From positions 3,222,501 through 3,286,500 of the forward strand of contig NZ_CP135529.1 in assembly GCF_032401055.1 (NCBI RefSeq): 64,000 nt of DNA. Reading direction: 5' to 3'. Position numbers and translations under genes: made by a program. Source of the DNA: Tardiphaga sp. 709 (lineage in GTDB: Bacteria > Pseudomonadota > Alphaproteobacteria > Rhizobiales > Xanthobacteraceae). Below the pieces are notes generated by a model that saw nothing but the letters and a program-made list of their open reading frames with translations, searched no databases and was not told the origin of the DNA. How positions within the stretch are numbered: the stretch's first letter is position 1; each line of letters starts with the position of its first letter. Positions 44,217 to 52,480 of this stretch are shown here, one piece after another.

Positions 44217-44621
44217 CTACTCGACCTTGCCCATTTCCTTGAGCACTTCGTTGGCGGCCTTGAACGCATCGAGACCAGCCGGGATGCCGCAATAGACCGT
44301 GGCGTGCAGCAGCACTTCCTTGATCTCGTCGACGGTAACGCCGTTGGTGATTGCGCCGCGGGTGTGCAACTTGATTTCCGGCGCGCGGTTCAGGGCCGTC
44401 AGCATTGCGAGGTTCAGCATACTGCGGGTCTTGCGATCGAGACCCGGACGATTCCAGGCATAGCCCCAGCACCATTCGGTGGTGATGTGCTGGAACGACA
44501 TCATGAAATCATTGGTCGACTGCATCGACTTATCGACATAGGCGGCACCAAGCACTTCGCGCCGTGCGGCAAGACCGATGTCGAACATCCCGCCGAGGGT
44601 GATCGTCTGATCGTAGCTCAT
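44217..44621 (-). CDS. Carboxymuconolactone-decarboxylase-like (AhpD-fold) protein
   Basis: 134 residues. The helical CMD fold is seen in SMLNLAMLTALNRAPEIKLH, then RGAITNGVTVDEIKEVLLHA and YCGIPAGLDAFKAANEV. The family includes 4-carboxymuconolactone decarboxylase (PcaC) and peroxidase-like proteins; no CxxC pair of the AhpD type is present, so a decarboxylase or isomerase-like role fits better. AAGGA lies before ATG 44621. It is 58 bp after the livF stop on the same strand, so it is probably the last gene of the Liv-type operon. Confidence 0.85.
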   Translation of the reverse strand: MSYDQTITLGGMFDIGLAARREVLGAAYVDKSMQSTNDFMMSFQHITTEWCWGYAWNRPGLDRKTRSMLNLAMLTALNRAPEIKLHTRGAITNGVTVDEIKEVLLHATVYCGIPAGLDAFKAANEVLKEMGKVE

Positions 44622-44679
44622 ATTTATTCCTTCCGTTTGCGATTGCCAGGGTTCGACGTCGTTCGCGCGTCTGCCTCGA

Positions 44680-45402
44680 TCATATGCCGAGATAGGCCGC
44701 GCGAACGGCAGGATTTTCATTCAATTCTGCAGACGTGCCCTGCAGTGCGATGCGACCGCTCTCCAGCACATAACCGCGTGTCGCCACATCCAGCGCCAGC
44801 CCGACATTCTGCTCCACCAGCAGGATCGACGTTCCACCGCTGTGGATCTTGGTGAAGGCATCGTGCATCTCTTCGACGACCTTCGGCGCCAGACCGTGGC
44901 TCGGCTCGTCCAGCAGCAACAGCTTCGGCTGCAGCATGAGCGCGCGCCCGACAGCGACCATCTGCTGTTCGCCACCCGACAGCGTGCCCGCCAATTGCCC
45001 GCGCCGCTCGCGCAGACGCGGGAACAGCTCGAAGATGCCTTCCATGCGCGACGACAGGTCCTTGGCATGCCGCGCGGTGAAGGCCCCGAGCATCAGGTTT
45101 TCTTCCACCATCATGTCCGAAAACACATGGCGCCCTTCCGGAACATGCGCGATACCCAACGTGGGGATGTCATGCGAGGCGCGGCTCGACAGATCACTGC
45201 CTGCAAAACGCAACGTGCCGGTGACATGCGGCACCAGGCGCGAGATCGCGCGCAGGATCGTGCTCTTGCCGGCGGTATTGGCGCCGATGATGCAGACGAA
45301 CTCGCCTTCGAACATCTGCAGATCGATGCCGTGCAGAACTTCGATCTCACCGTAGCCGGCATTGAGGCCCTTGATCTCGAGCAATGGCTGAGACGCGCTC
45401 AT
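44680..45402 (-). CDS. livF: Branched-chain-type ABC transporter ATP-binding protein LivF
   Basis: 240 residues. Walker A reads GANTAGKST (Thr where most LivF proteins have Gly), the signature is LSGGEQQMV, Walker B is LLLLDEPSHGL and the switch histidine follows in ILLVEQNV. It energises the importer together with LivG. The start overlaps the livG stop (ATGA). Confidence 0.9.
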   Translation of the reverse strand: MSASQPLLEIKGLNAGYGEIEVLHGIDLQMFEGEFVCIIGANTAGKSTILRAISRLVPHVTGTLRFAGSDLSSRASHDIPTLGIAHVPEGRHVFSDMMVEENLMLGAFTARHAKDLSSRMEGIFELFPRLRERRGQLAGTLSGGEQQMVAVGRALMLQPKLLLLDEPSHGLAPKVVEEMHDAFTKIHSGGTSILLVEQNVGLALDVATRGYVLESGRIALQGTSAELNENPAVRAAYLGI

Positions 45403-46124
45403 TTGTGGGCCTCCATCGAACGGCCGAGATAGGCTTCGACCACCACCGGATCGTTCGCCACCTGCTCCGGCGTGCCATCGGCCAGAAGACGCCCGAAATT
45501 CAGCACCAGGATGCGATCACAGATCGTCATGATCGCGCGCATATGATGTTCGACGACCAGCAGCGTGATGCCGTCGTCGCGCAGCGAGCGGATCAGGTCC
45601 ATGATCTCCTGCATCTCGACCGGATTGAGCGCGGCCATCACCTCATCGAGCAGCAATACCTTGGGGCCGGTGCACAATGCACGTGCCAGTTCGACACGCG
45701 CGCGCTCCGGGAATGAGAGATTGCCGGCGAGCTTGTGGGCAACGGATTTGAGCCCGACGCGGTCGAGGCAGATCAATGCCTCCTTGCGCGCCGTCTCCAC
45801 ATCATGACGCAACAGGCCTGCGGTCAGCACGTTGTCGAGCACCGAGCTTTCGGCAAACAGCGCCACGTTCTGGAACGTCTTGGTCATGCCAAGCGCGGCG
45901 ACCTTGTGCGGCTTCTGGCCGACCACACTGGTGCCATCGAGCTGGATGGAGCCACTGTCCGGGCGAATGAGGCCGACCAGCGTGCTGAAGAACGTCGTCT
46001 TGCCGGCACCGTTCGGCCCGATCAAGCCGACGATCTGTCCCTTCGACACCGAGAACGTCACGTCGGACAGCGCCTGAAGCCCGCCGAAGCGACGCGAGAT
46101 GCCACGCACATCGAGAATCGTCAT
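45399..46124 (-). CDS. livG: Branched-chain-type ABC transporter ATP-binding protein LivG
   Basis: 241 residues. Walker A GPNGAGKTT, signature LSFPERARVELARAL (a divergent form without the common SGGQ), Walker B VLLLDEVMAAL and switch LLVVEHHM. The divergent signature loop is common in LivG-like proteins of aromatic or amide importers. The start overlaps the livM stop. Confidence 0.88.
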   Translation of the reverse strand: MTILDVRGISRRFGGLQALSDVTFSVSKGQIVGLIGPNGAGKTTFFSTLVGLIRPDSGSIQLDGTSVVGQKPHKVAALGMTKTFQNVALFAESSVLDNVLTAGLLRHDVETARKEALICLDRVGLKSVAHKLAGNLSFPERARVELARALCTGPKVLLLDEVMAALNPVEMQEIMDLIRSLRDDGITLLVVEHHMRAIMTICDRILVLNFGRLLADGTPEQVANDPVVVEAYLGRSMEAHK

Positions 46125-47092
46125 GGGCGTGCCTTGTTCGAAAAACGTGCCATTAGCGAGTCAAACACGGTGATGAAGCCGCGTGGCCGCCACAGAATGA
46201 CAGCGATCAAAATGACGCCGAAGATCAGTTGCGAAAGACCCGCCGCGCCCGACGAGAACAGATCGTTCATTAGCTCCTCGACCGGAATGATGAACAGCGC
46301 GCCGAGGATCGGACCAATCGCCGTACCGACGCCGCCCAAAATGGCGATCAATGCGACGCGGATGGAGATGGACGCGGCGCTGAACACCGTATCCGGATCG
46401 AAGAACACGGCGACTTGCGCATAGAGCGTGCCCAGCATGGCCATCAGCACGCCGGAGATCACGGCGGTCTGCAGCTTCACCTTGGTGGTGTCGATGCCGA
46501 TCACTTCCGCAGCGGCAGGGTTTTCCTTGATGGCGCGCAGCCGATAGCCCATGGCACTGCGCCTAATCCATTCAAAGATGACCGTCACAATGATCAAGGC
46601 GATCAGCGCGATATAGGCATGCGGCAACAGCTGCTTGAACGAATAGGCGGCAATGCTCGGCGGCACGAACGGCACCGAGAGGCCGACCGGCCCGCCGGTG
46701 AGCGACGTCCAGACATTGGCGATGACGCGCATCACTTCGCCGAACGCCAGCGTGGCCAAAGCAAAGTAATGCCCCTGCAGTCGCATGGTCGGAACGGCAA
46801 TGATCAGCGCGGCGACGCCGCCGAGGATGCCGCCGGCGAACATGCCGATCCACGGGCTGATGCCGAATTTCAGCACCAGGATCGTGGACGTATAGGCTCC
46901 GATGCCGAAGAAGGCGGCGTGGCCGAGTGACGTCTGGTTGGCCAGACCACCAATGATGTTCCAGACCTGCGCCATCGCCGCGAACAGAAGCGTGAAGGTA
47001 AGCACGCGGATCCAGTATCCGGTCGGACTGAGCAGCAGCGGCAGCACCGCGGCAATGGCGATCACTGCCAGAATTGCGATCCAGCGTTTCAT
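46121..47092 (-). CDS. livM: Branched-chain-type ABC transporter permease LivM
   Basis: 323 residues with about ten helices. The family markers are NIIGGLANQTSLGHAAFFGI near residue 50, RLQGHYFALATLAFGEV in the middle, and RAIKENPAAAEVIGID, the cytoplasmic coupling loop. The start at 47092 overlaps the livH stop; the open frame to 47488 is a shadow of livH. Confidence 0.92.
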   Translation of the reverse strand: MKRWIAILAVIAIAAVLPLLLSPTGYWIRVLTFTLLFAAMAQVWNIIGGLANQTSLGHAAFFGIGAYTSTILVLKFGISPWIGMFAGGILGGVAALIIAVPTMRLQGHYFALATLAFGEVMRVIANVWTSLTGGPVGLSVPFVPPSIAAYSFKQLLPHAYIALIALIIVTVIFEWIRRSAMGYRLRAIKENPAAAEVIGIDTTKVKLQTAVISGVLMAMLGTLYAQVAVFFDPDTVFSAASISIRVALIAILGGVGTAIGPILGALFIIPVEELMNDLFSSGAAGLSQLIFGVILIAVILWRPRGFITVFDSLMARFSNKARP

Positions 47093-47949
47093 CGAGATGC
47101 TCCCACAAGGCCTTGCGGCCTCACCGCGAGCACGAAAATAAAGACGATGAACAGAATGAGGTTCTGCAACTGGATCGGAAAGAACAGCGACGACAGCGCC
47201 TGAATGACGCCCACCGCGAGCCCGCCAACGACGGCGCCCGCGACGCTGCCGAGACCGCCGAGAACAACGACGGTGAACATCAGCACGACGAACTGGCCGC
47301 CGACCCCGGGGAACACCGTGACATAAGGCAGGATCACCGCACCGCCGAAGGCCGTGAGGCCGACGCCGAGCGCGAAGGCGATCTTGTACATCAGCGCCGT
47401 ATCGATCCCCATCAGCTGCGCAGCCATTGGATTCTGCGCAGTCGCGCGCATCGCGCGGCCGAACCAGCTCGTGCGCATGAACCACCAAAGGGCTAGGCCA
47501 CAGGCCAGCGACATGCCGAAGGCGATCAGATACGGCACGCTGATGAACAGCGCGCCGAGCGACAGCGACATGGTCTGATAGGACGTGGTCACCGAACGGA
47601 ACTGCGAGCCGAACAGCAGCAGCGATCCGTTTTCGATCACGATGAGCAGTCCGACGGTGAGGAAGATCTGCGCCACCGACGGCGCCTTCAGCACGCGTGC
47701 GATCAACTGCCCCTGTACCAGCCAGCCGATGCCGAACGCTACCGCGAAGGACAGCGGCGCAGCCAGCACCGGATCAAGGCCGAGATAGGCCCAGGCGAAC
47801 CAGGACACGAACATGCCGATCATCAGGAATTCCGCCTGCGCGAAATTCACGATGCCCATCACGCCATAGACCAGCGTCAGGCCGATGGAGATGACGGCGT
47901 AGACGCCGCCCACCAGCAGCCCGTCGATTATTGCTTGTAGAAATGACAC
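47089..47949 (-). CDS. livH: Branched-chain-type ABC transporter permease LivH
   Basis: 286 residues with about eight helices. Markers are GVYAVISIGLTLVYGVMGIV at the start, MRATAQNPMAAQLMGID in the coupling loop, and GGLGSVAGAVVGGLAVGV near the end. It starts with GTG 47949 and only a weak ribosome site. It is the first membrane subunit after the binding protein, with a 20-bp gap. Confidence 0.92.
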   Translation of the reverse strand: MSFLQAIIDGLLVGGVYAVISIGLTLVYGVMGIVNFAQAEFLMIGMFVSWFAWAYLGLDPVLAAPLSFAVAFGIGWLVQGQLIARVLKAPSVAQIFLTVGLLIVIENGSLLLFGSQFRSVTTSYQTMSLSLGALFISVPYLIAFGMSLACGLALWWFMRTSWFGRAMRATAQNPMAAQLMGIDTALMYKIAFALGVGLTAFGGAVILPYVTVFPGVGGQFVVLMFTVVVLGGLGSVAGAVVGGLAVGVIQALSSLFFPIQLQNLILFIVFIFVLAVRPQGLVGASR

Positions 47950-47969
47950 TGCGATCTTTCTTCAGTTCG

Positions 47970-49193
47970 TCAGGACTTCCAGACCGCGGTCCCCTTGGCG
48001 ACGTCCTTCGGCCAGACAGTGACGAGCTCCTTATTGCGCCACTGCGCCATGACGGGAACGGACAAGGTATTGAGGCCGGTGCTGTCGAATTCGACGGCGC
48101 CGCCGGTCATCGCCTTGGTCCAGCCACCGGTGAACTTCGCACCGCGCAGCGCCATGGTGACGTCCTCGGCCTTGGCCGACTTCGCCTTCTCGATCGCCTG
48201 CACCAGCACGTCGAGCGCGACGGCGTGTTCCAGCGCCTCATGCACCATGAAGTAGCCGAAGCGCTTGCGGAAACGCTCGGTGAGATCGGGGGCGAGATCG
48301 TAATTGGCGGGCGCGATCGACAGCACGTTCTCCGCGAATTCGCCGAGACCCTTCTCGAAATCCGGAATGACATAACCGGCCGCGCCGCCGATGGCTGGGA
48401 TCGTGATGCGCTGCTGGCGCATGGTGCGGATCAGCAGCAGGCTGTCATTGAGATAGGACACCGGGAAGACGGCCTGGGCGCCGGATGCACGCAGCTTGTT
48501 GATCAACGGCGTGGTGTCGGTGATCCCCAGCGGATAGGCATCGTCCATCGCAATGTCGATATTGGCCGCCTTGGCAGCGGCACGAAGGCCGGCCGCCTGC
48601 GCGGTGCCATAGGCGGTGTCTTCATACATGATCGCGATCTTGTCGATCTTGGCGCCGGACGCCTGCGCAATCGCCAGCGTGTAGTCGAGCTGCGCCTTAC
48701 CGAGCGCCGACGCCTTGGCGACAATCTGGAAGATGTTCTTGAAGCCACGGCCGGTGATCTGGTCCGCGAAGGACATGGTGAGCAGCGGAATGTCGCGACG
48801 CTCCGTGACTTCCGAAATGGCAATGGTCAGCGATGACGCGAATGCGCCGAGGATCGCCGTCACTTCGTTCTGGGTGATGAGGCGCTGCGCGACAGTGCCC
48901 GCGGTGGTCGGTGTCGAGGTCGCGTCCGCCACGATCAGATTGATCTTGGCACCGCCGAGCGCCTTGATGCCGCCGGCTGCGTTGATCTCATCGGCAACCA
49001 GCTCGATGCCGTTACGCGAATTGATGCCGAACTGCGCATTGGCGCCCGACAACGGCATGATCACGCCGATATTGACCGGCTTCGCCTGCGCGCGCGCCGA
49101 CGACACAATCATCGGGCTCGCCAGCAGCGACGCGGTTCCGGCGAGCAGCGTACGGCGGCTCAGGTCACCACGATGGGAGGTTGTCTTGGACAT
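47970..49193 (-). CDS. Branched-chain-type ABC transporter binding protein (LivJ-like)
   Basis: 407 residues. A twin-arginine signal (SRRTLLAGTASLLASPM) ends near ARAQAKP, so the protein should be exported folded to the periplasm. The periplasmic-binding fold type I is clear: NIGVIMPLSGANAQFG, NGIELVADEINAAGG and AILGAFASSLTIAISEV. The ligand is not predictable; companions suggest a branched or aromatic acid. GGAG lies before ATG 49193. The gene is divergent from the GntR regulator. Confidence 0.9.
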   Translation of the reverse strand: MSKTTSHRGDLSRRTLLAGTASLLASPMIVSSARAQAKPVNIGVIMPLSGANAQFGINSRNGIELVADEINAAGGIKALGGAKINLIVADATSTPTTAGTVAQRLITQNEVTAILGAFASSLTIAISEVTERRDIPLLTMSFADQITGRGFKNIFQIVAKASALGKAQLDYTLAIAQASGAKIDKIAIMYEDTAYGTAQAAGLRAAAKAANIDIAMDDAYPLGITDTTPLINKLRASGAQAVFPVSYLNDSLLLIRTMRQQRITIPAIGGAAGYVIPDFEKGLGEFAENVLSIAPANYDLAPDLTERFRKRFGYFMVHEALEHAVALDVLVQAIEKAKSAKAEDVTMALRGAKFTGGWTKAMTGGAVEFDSTGLNTLSVPVMAQWRNKELVTVWPKDVAKGTAVWKS

Positions 49194-49262
49194 GGGCGTT
49201 TTCTCCGAATGCAGAACGGCCTTTGCGGCTTCCTCGGCAATTCGACATAAAACAGACGAGCG

Positions 49263-49277
49263 GTCAAGCTGCTTGAC
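49263..49277. promoter_or_regulatory. Perfect 15-bp palindrome, first of a pair
   Basis: GTCAAGC-T-GCTTGAC, centred at 49270 in the divergent promoter region between the binding-protein gene and the GntR gene. Its partner is centred exactly 30 bp away. Likely operator of the GntR protein. Confidence 0.65.
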
Positions 49278-49294
49278 AGATTGTCTGATAGGCG

Positions 49295-49305
49295 GTCAAC
49301 TTGAC
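49295..49305. promoter_or_regulatory. Perfect 11-bp palindrome, second of a pair
   Basis: GTCAA-C-TTGAC, centred at 49300 and only three bases before the GntR start codon, where a ribosome site would normally be. It shares the outer GTCAA/TTGAC arms with the palindrome at 49263. Confidence 0.6.
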
Positions 49306-49307
49306 GC

Positions 49308-49991
49308 ATGGTAAAGATCGAATCGGACCTGAATGTCTCGCGGGAATCGACCAGCCTGCGACTGCTGGTTGAAAACAGACTACGCTCTGCAATCGGTAGC
49401 GGGCTGTTCAAGCCTGGCCAGCGGCTGATCGAGCGTGAGCTGTGCGAGCAGGTCGGCGTCGGCCGCACCTCGATCCGCGAGGCGTTGCGACAACTGGAGG
49501 CAGAGGGCCTCGTCACCACGATCCCGCATCGCGGCCCGATCGTCAGCACCATCAGCGTCGAGGAAGCCGAGCAGCTCTATGATTTGCGCGCGCTGCTGGA
49601 GGGCTATGCCGGCCGTGAATGTGCGCGGCTGCGCGACCCGGTGATCATCGAACGATTGCGCAAACAGTTCGTCCAGATGGGCGCGGTAGCCGGTCAGGAA
49701 GACCGCAGTGACCTGTTGGCCGCCAAGACTGAATTCTATGCCGCACTGCTCGAAGGCTGCGGCAATGTTTTCGTCGAACGCTTCCTGAAAATGCTGCTGA
49801 ACCGCGTCACGGTGCTGCGCATGACATCGATGACCCAGTCCAATCGCATCGGCCGCAGTCTTGCCGAAATCGAGACCATCCTTGTCGCGATCGAGGCCGG
49901 CGACGAAGATGGCGCCGAGCAGGCTTGCGTCCAGCACATCAAGAATGCCGCCGCGATAGCGCTGGAAGCGCTGCGGCGCGATAATCCCTGA
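49308..49991 (+). CDS. GntR-family regulator with FCD domain
   Basis: 227 residues. The N-terminal winged helix reads LRSAIGSGLFKPGQRLIERE then GVGRTSIREALRQLEAEGLV. The C-terminal FCD (FadR-type) domain starts at QLYDLRALLEGYAGRE and is all helical. Regulators of this type usually repress catabolic genes and bind an acid ligand. It lies divergent from the Liv importer and upstream of the dehydrogenase, so it probably controls both. The start has no visible ribosome site, and an operator palindrome touches it. Confidence 0.88.
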   Translation: MVKIESDLNVSRESTSLRLLVENRLRSAIGSGLFKPGQRLIERELCEQVGVGRTSIREALRQLEAEGLVTTIPHRGPIVSTISVEEAEQLYDLRALLEGYAGRECARLRDPVIIERLRKQFVQMGAVAGQEDRSDLLAAKTEFYAALLEGCGNVFVERFLKMLLNRVTVLRMTSMTQSNRIGRSLAEIETILVAIEAGDEDGAEQACVQHIKNAAAIALEALRRDNP

Positions 49992-50052
49992 CAAGCGCGA
50001 TCACCTGCCGCGCCAGATATCGAATAAAATAAGAACTTGAAGAGGAACGCCC

Positions 50053-50943
50053 GTGTCGAATTCAGCCGCCATCAATCCGCCCGCCAAGATCGCAGTCATC
50101 GGCCTCGGCAATATGGGACGTCCCATGGCCGCATGCATTGCGCGCGCGGGCTATCAGGTGGTTGGCTTCGATACGTTTGCAGAAGCCCGCGCCAAATATA
50201 CCGAAGCCGGCGGCACGTCGGCGGCCACCGTCGATGAAGCCGTCAAGGATGCAGCCGCCGTCATCACGCTGCTGCCCGACGGCAAGATCGTGCGCGCCGC
50301 GGTCGAAGGCTTCAAGGCCAAGCTCGCACCGGGCACGGTGGTGATCGACATGAGCTCGTCCGCTCCGATGGGCACGCGCGCGCTCGGCGAAGAACTGATC
50401 GCGGCAGGTCTCGCGTTCATCGACGCGCCGGTATCGGGCGGTGTGAAACGCGCCGTCGACGGCACGCTGGCGATCATGGCCGGCGGCGACGGCAAGACCA
50501 TCGATCGCGCCGATCCCGTGCTGAATGCCATGGGCAAGTCGGTGTTCCGCACCGGTCCGCTCGGCTCCGGCCACGCCGCCAAGGCGCTGAACAACTATGT
50601 TTCGGCCGCGGGCCTCGCGGCTGCCGCCGAAGCCGTTGCTATCGGTGGACAGTTCGGCATCGATCCGAATGTCCTTGTCGACGTGCTGAACGCCTCCACC
50701 GGACGCAACAACTCGACCGAAAACAAGCTCAAGCAATTCGTCATTCCCGAAAAGTACACCTCGGGCTTTGCGATGGCCCTGATGGCGAAGGATATCCGCA
50801 CCGCCGGCGAACTCGCCCACCAGATCGGCGTCAATGCGCCGCTGGCAGACGAAGTCGCTGCACTGTGGGATGCCGCGCTGGAGAAGCTTGGACCATCGGC
50901 CGACCATGTCGAGATTGGCCGCTATCTCACTGCCAGGAAGTAG
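50053..50943 (+). CDS. 3-hydroxyisobutyrate-dehydrogenase-family oxidoreductase
   Basis: 296 residues. The Rossmann motif is VIGLGNMGRPMA near the N-terminus, followed by SSSAPMGTRALGEEL and DAPVSGGVKRAVDG, the substrate-binding loop. The catalytic lysine is in GSGHAAKALNNYV. The family includes 3-hydroxyisobutyrate dehydrogenase and tartronate semialdehyde reductase; the substrate is uncertain. The start is GTG 50053 with GAGGA six bases upstream. It is 61 bp after the GntR gene and is followed at once by the hydrolase gene. Confidence 0.9.
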   Translation: MSNSAAINPPAKIAVIGLGNMGRPMAACIARAGYQVVGFDTFAEARAKYTEAGGTSAATVDEAVKDAAAVITLLPDGKIVRAAVEGFKAKLAPGTVVIDMSSSAPMGTRALGEELIAAGLAFIDAPVSGGVKRAVDGTLAIMAGGDGKTIDRADPVLNAMGKSVFRTGPLGSGHAAKALNNYVSAAGLAAAAEAVAIGGQFGIDPNVLVDVLNASTGRNNSTENKLKQFVIPEKYTSGFAMALMAKDIRTAGELAHQIGVNAPLADEVAALWDAALEKLGPSADHVEIGRYLTARK

Positions 50944-52182
50944 GTGACGTTGGGCATGGGCCTGATCGACGAGCTTCGCAATCGACTTGCGGTCGCGATC
51001 ACCGCGCCGGAGGTAGAGTCCTTTGCGCGCGGACTGGATCTTGAAATTCAGTTTGGGATCGACGAGGCCGCCGTCGCGATCGCTTGTCGCAACAACCAGC
51101 CGGTTGTCAGTATACCCAGCCATGCGCCAGACATCGTGCTATCCGGACCAGCCATAGCATGGCTGAAGGTGCTGGCGCCCTGCCCGCCGCCGACCTATCA
51201 TTCGTTTTCATCGATCCAACTGCGCAACACCAGTTTCACCGTGACCGGCAATGCGCTGGTCATTGCGCAGGCCCGCGCATTCCTCGAGGCCGTGTTCGCG
51301 AATCTCACGACGCCGGCCGCGCATGCGGTCGAAGTCGATCTCACGCGCCTTGAGGGCCGCTATCACCGCGTGCACAGCGCCGGCGGACAGATTGCCGAAA
51401 TCTATTCAGAAGCCACGGGCACTGGTAGGCCAGTGCTGTGCCTCCACACAGCCGGCGCGGATACGCGGCAGTTTCACGGCGTGATGTGCGATCCCGAACT
51501 CGGGCGCGACTGGCGCCTGATCGGCTTCGACATGCCGCATCACGGCCGCTCGATGCCGCCCGTCGGCTGGGATGGCAGCATCTATCAGCTCGATCAGCCG
51601 ACCTATCTTGACTGGTGTGCGAGCTTCATCGAACAGGCGATCGGCGAACCCGTTGTGGTGATGGGTTGCTCGATGGGCGCCGGCATCGCCATGGCGCTCG
51701 CCGCAGAGCGACCTGATCTCGTGAAGGCCGTGATCGCGCTCGAAGCGCCCTTGCGCCCACGCGGCCGTCGTAACGACTATCTCACCCATGCGGGCGTCAA
51801 TGGCGGCTGGCATTCGGCAGCCTATGTGCGCGGATTGATGAGCCCGTCCAGCCCCGCAGAGGATCGCCGACGCGCCGCATGGATCTATTCGCAGGGTGCG
51901 CCGGGCATCTATGACGGCGATCTGGCTTTCTATTCGGACGAGTTCGACGGCGAACAGACCGCCAAGCTCATCGATGGCCACAAGATCCCCGTACATCTTC
52001 TGATCGGTCACTACGACTTCTCCGCCACCGTGAGCGATGCCTATGCGCTCGCCGAATGGATCGAGGGCGCCGTGGTGACAGAGATGCCGGAGCTCGGGCA
52101 TTTTCCGATGACGGAGAACCCGCCAAAAATGCTGGACTATCTGCGTCCCGTCTTCCAGGCACTGCGGAGTTTGCCGCTCTGA
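50944..52182 (+). CDS. Alpha/beta hydrolase with an N-terminal SCP2-like domain
   Basis: 412 residues. Residues 1-120 resemble a sterol-carrier/SCP2-like lipid-binding domain (LEIQFGIDEAAVAIACRNNQ, IVLSGPAIAWLKVLAP, then FTVTGNALVIAQARAFLEAV). The remaining part is an alpha/beta hydrolase: LCLHTAGADTRQFHG, GFDMPHHGRS, nucleophile Ser243 in GCSMGAG and His386 in ELGHFPM. The fusion suggests that a hydrophobic acyl substrate is held and hydrolysed. GTG 50944 directly follows the dehydrogenase stop and has AGGAAG upstream; ATG 50956 is the alternative. Confidence 0.83.
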   Translation: MTLGMGLIDELRNRLAVAITAPEVESFARGLDLEIQFGIDEAAVAIACRNNQPVVSIPSHAPDIVLSGPAIAWLKVLAPCPPPTYHSFSSIQLRNTSFTVTGNALVIAQARAFLEAVFANLTTPAAHAVEVDLTRLEGRYHRVHSAGGQIAEIYSEATGTGRPVLCLHTAGADTRQFHGVMCDPELGRDWRLIGFDMPHHGRSMPPVGWDGSIYQLDQPTYLDWCASFIEQAIGEPVVVMGCSMGAGIAMALAAERPDLVKAVIALEAPLRPRGRRNDYLTHAGVNGGWHSAAYVRGLMSPSSPAEDRRRAAWIYSQGAPGIYDGDLAFYSDEFDGEQTAKLIDGHKIPVHLLIGHYDFSATVSDAYALAEWIEGAVVTEMPELGHFPMTENPPKMLDYLRPVFQALRSLPL

Positions 52183-52193
52183 CTGCGCCGGAA

Positions 52194-52361
52194 TTAATCC
52201 GGGGGTTGCAGTCCCGGTGACGCCACCCAATTTTCGACCTTCGCGTAAAACCGAAACTGCTGTGCTTTCTTGAGCAACTCGTCTCTCTTCGGGCCGGGCT
52301 CCAAGGCGTCAGCTCGCTCAGCGCAATTTTTCGCCATTCGCGCGTAGTCACTGGGTGTCAT
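52194..52361 (-). CDS. Short conserved-looking protein, 55 residues
   Basis: Read directly from the minus strand: start ATG 52361, stop TAA 52194-52196. The peptide begins MTPSDYARMAKNCAERADAL and ends SPGLQPPD. It is helical, charged, with one cysteine, and contains PGPKRDELLKKAQQF and YAKVENW. Short proteins with an ARMA-x-C-x-E-A start and an RDELL-x2-A core are common in Bradyrhizobium relatives; function unknown. GGGGGA lies about eight bases before the start. The gene converges with the hydrolase gene, with 11 bp between the stops. Confidence 0.62.
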   Translation of the reverse strand: MTPSDYARMAKNCAERADALEPGPKRDELLKKAQQFRFYAKVENWVASPGLQPPD

Positions 52362-52480
52362 ATGCGAATCCCCCGATTCGGCGTTGGCACACTACCAATC
52401 TAAATCTGGGCGAAAATTAGTTCTGAAGATCAATCTCGAGCCGAAGTGCGATAGCTGAGTACTCACAGACACGGCTATAT

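Noticed and set aside
46121-47488. Extended LivM frame of 455 residues
   Set aside because: Residues before ATG 47092 are a shadow of livH; LivM homologues start at the first helix.
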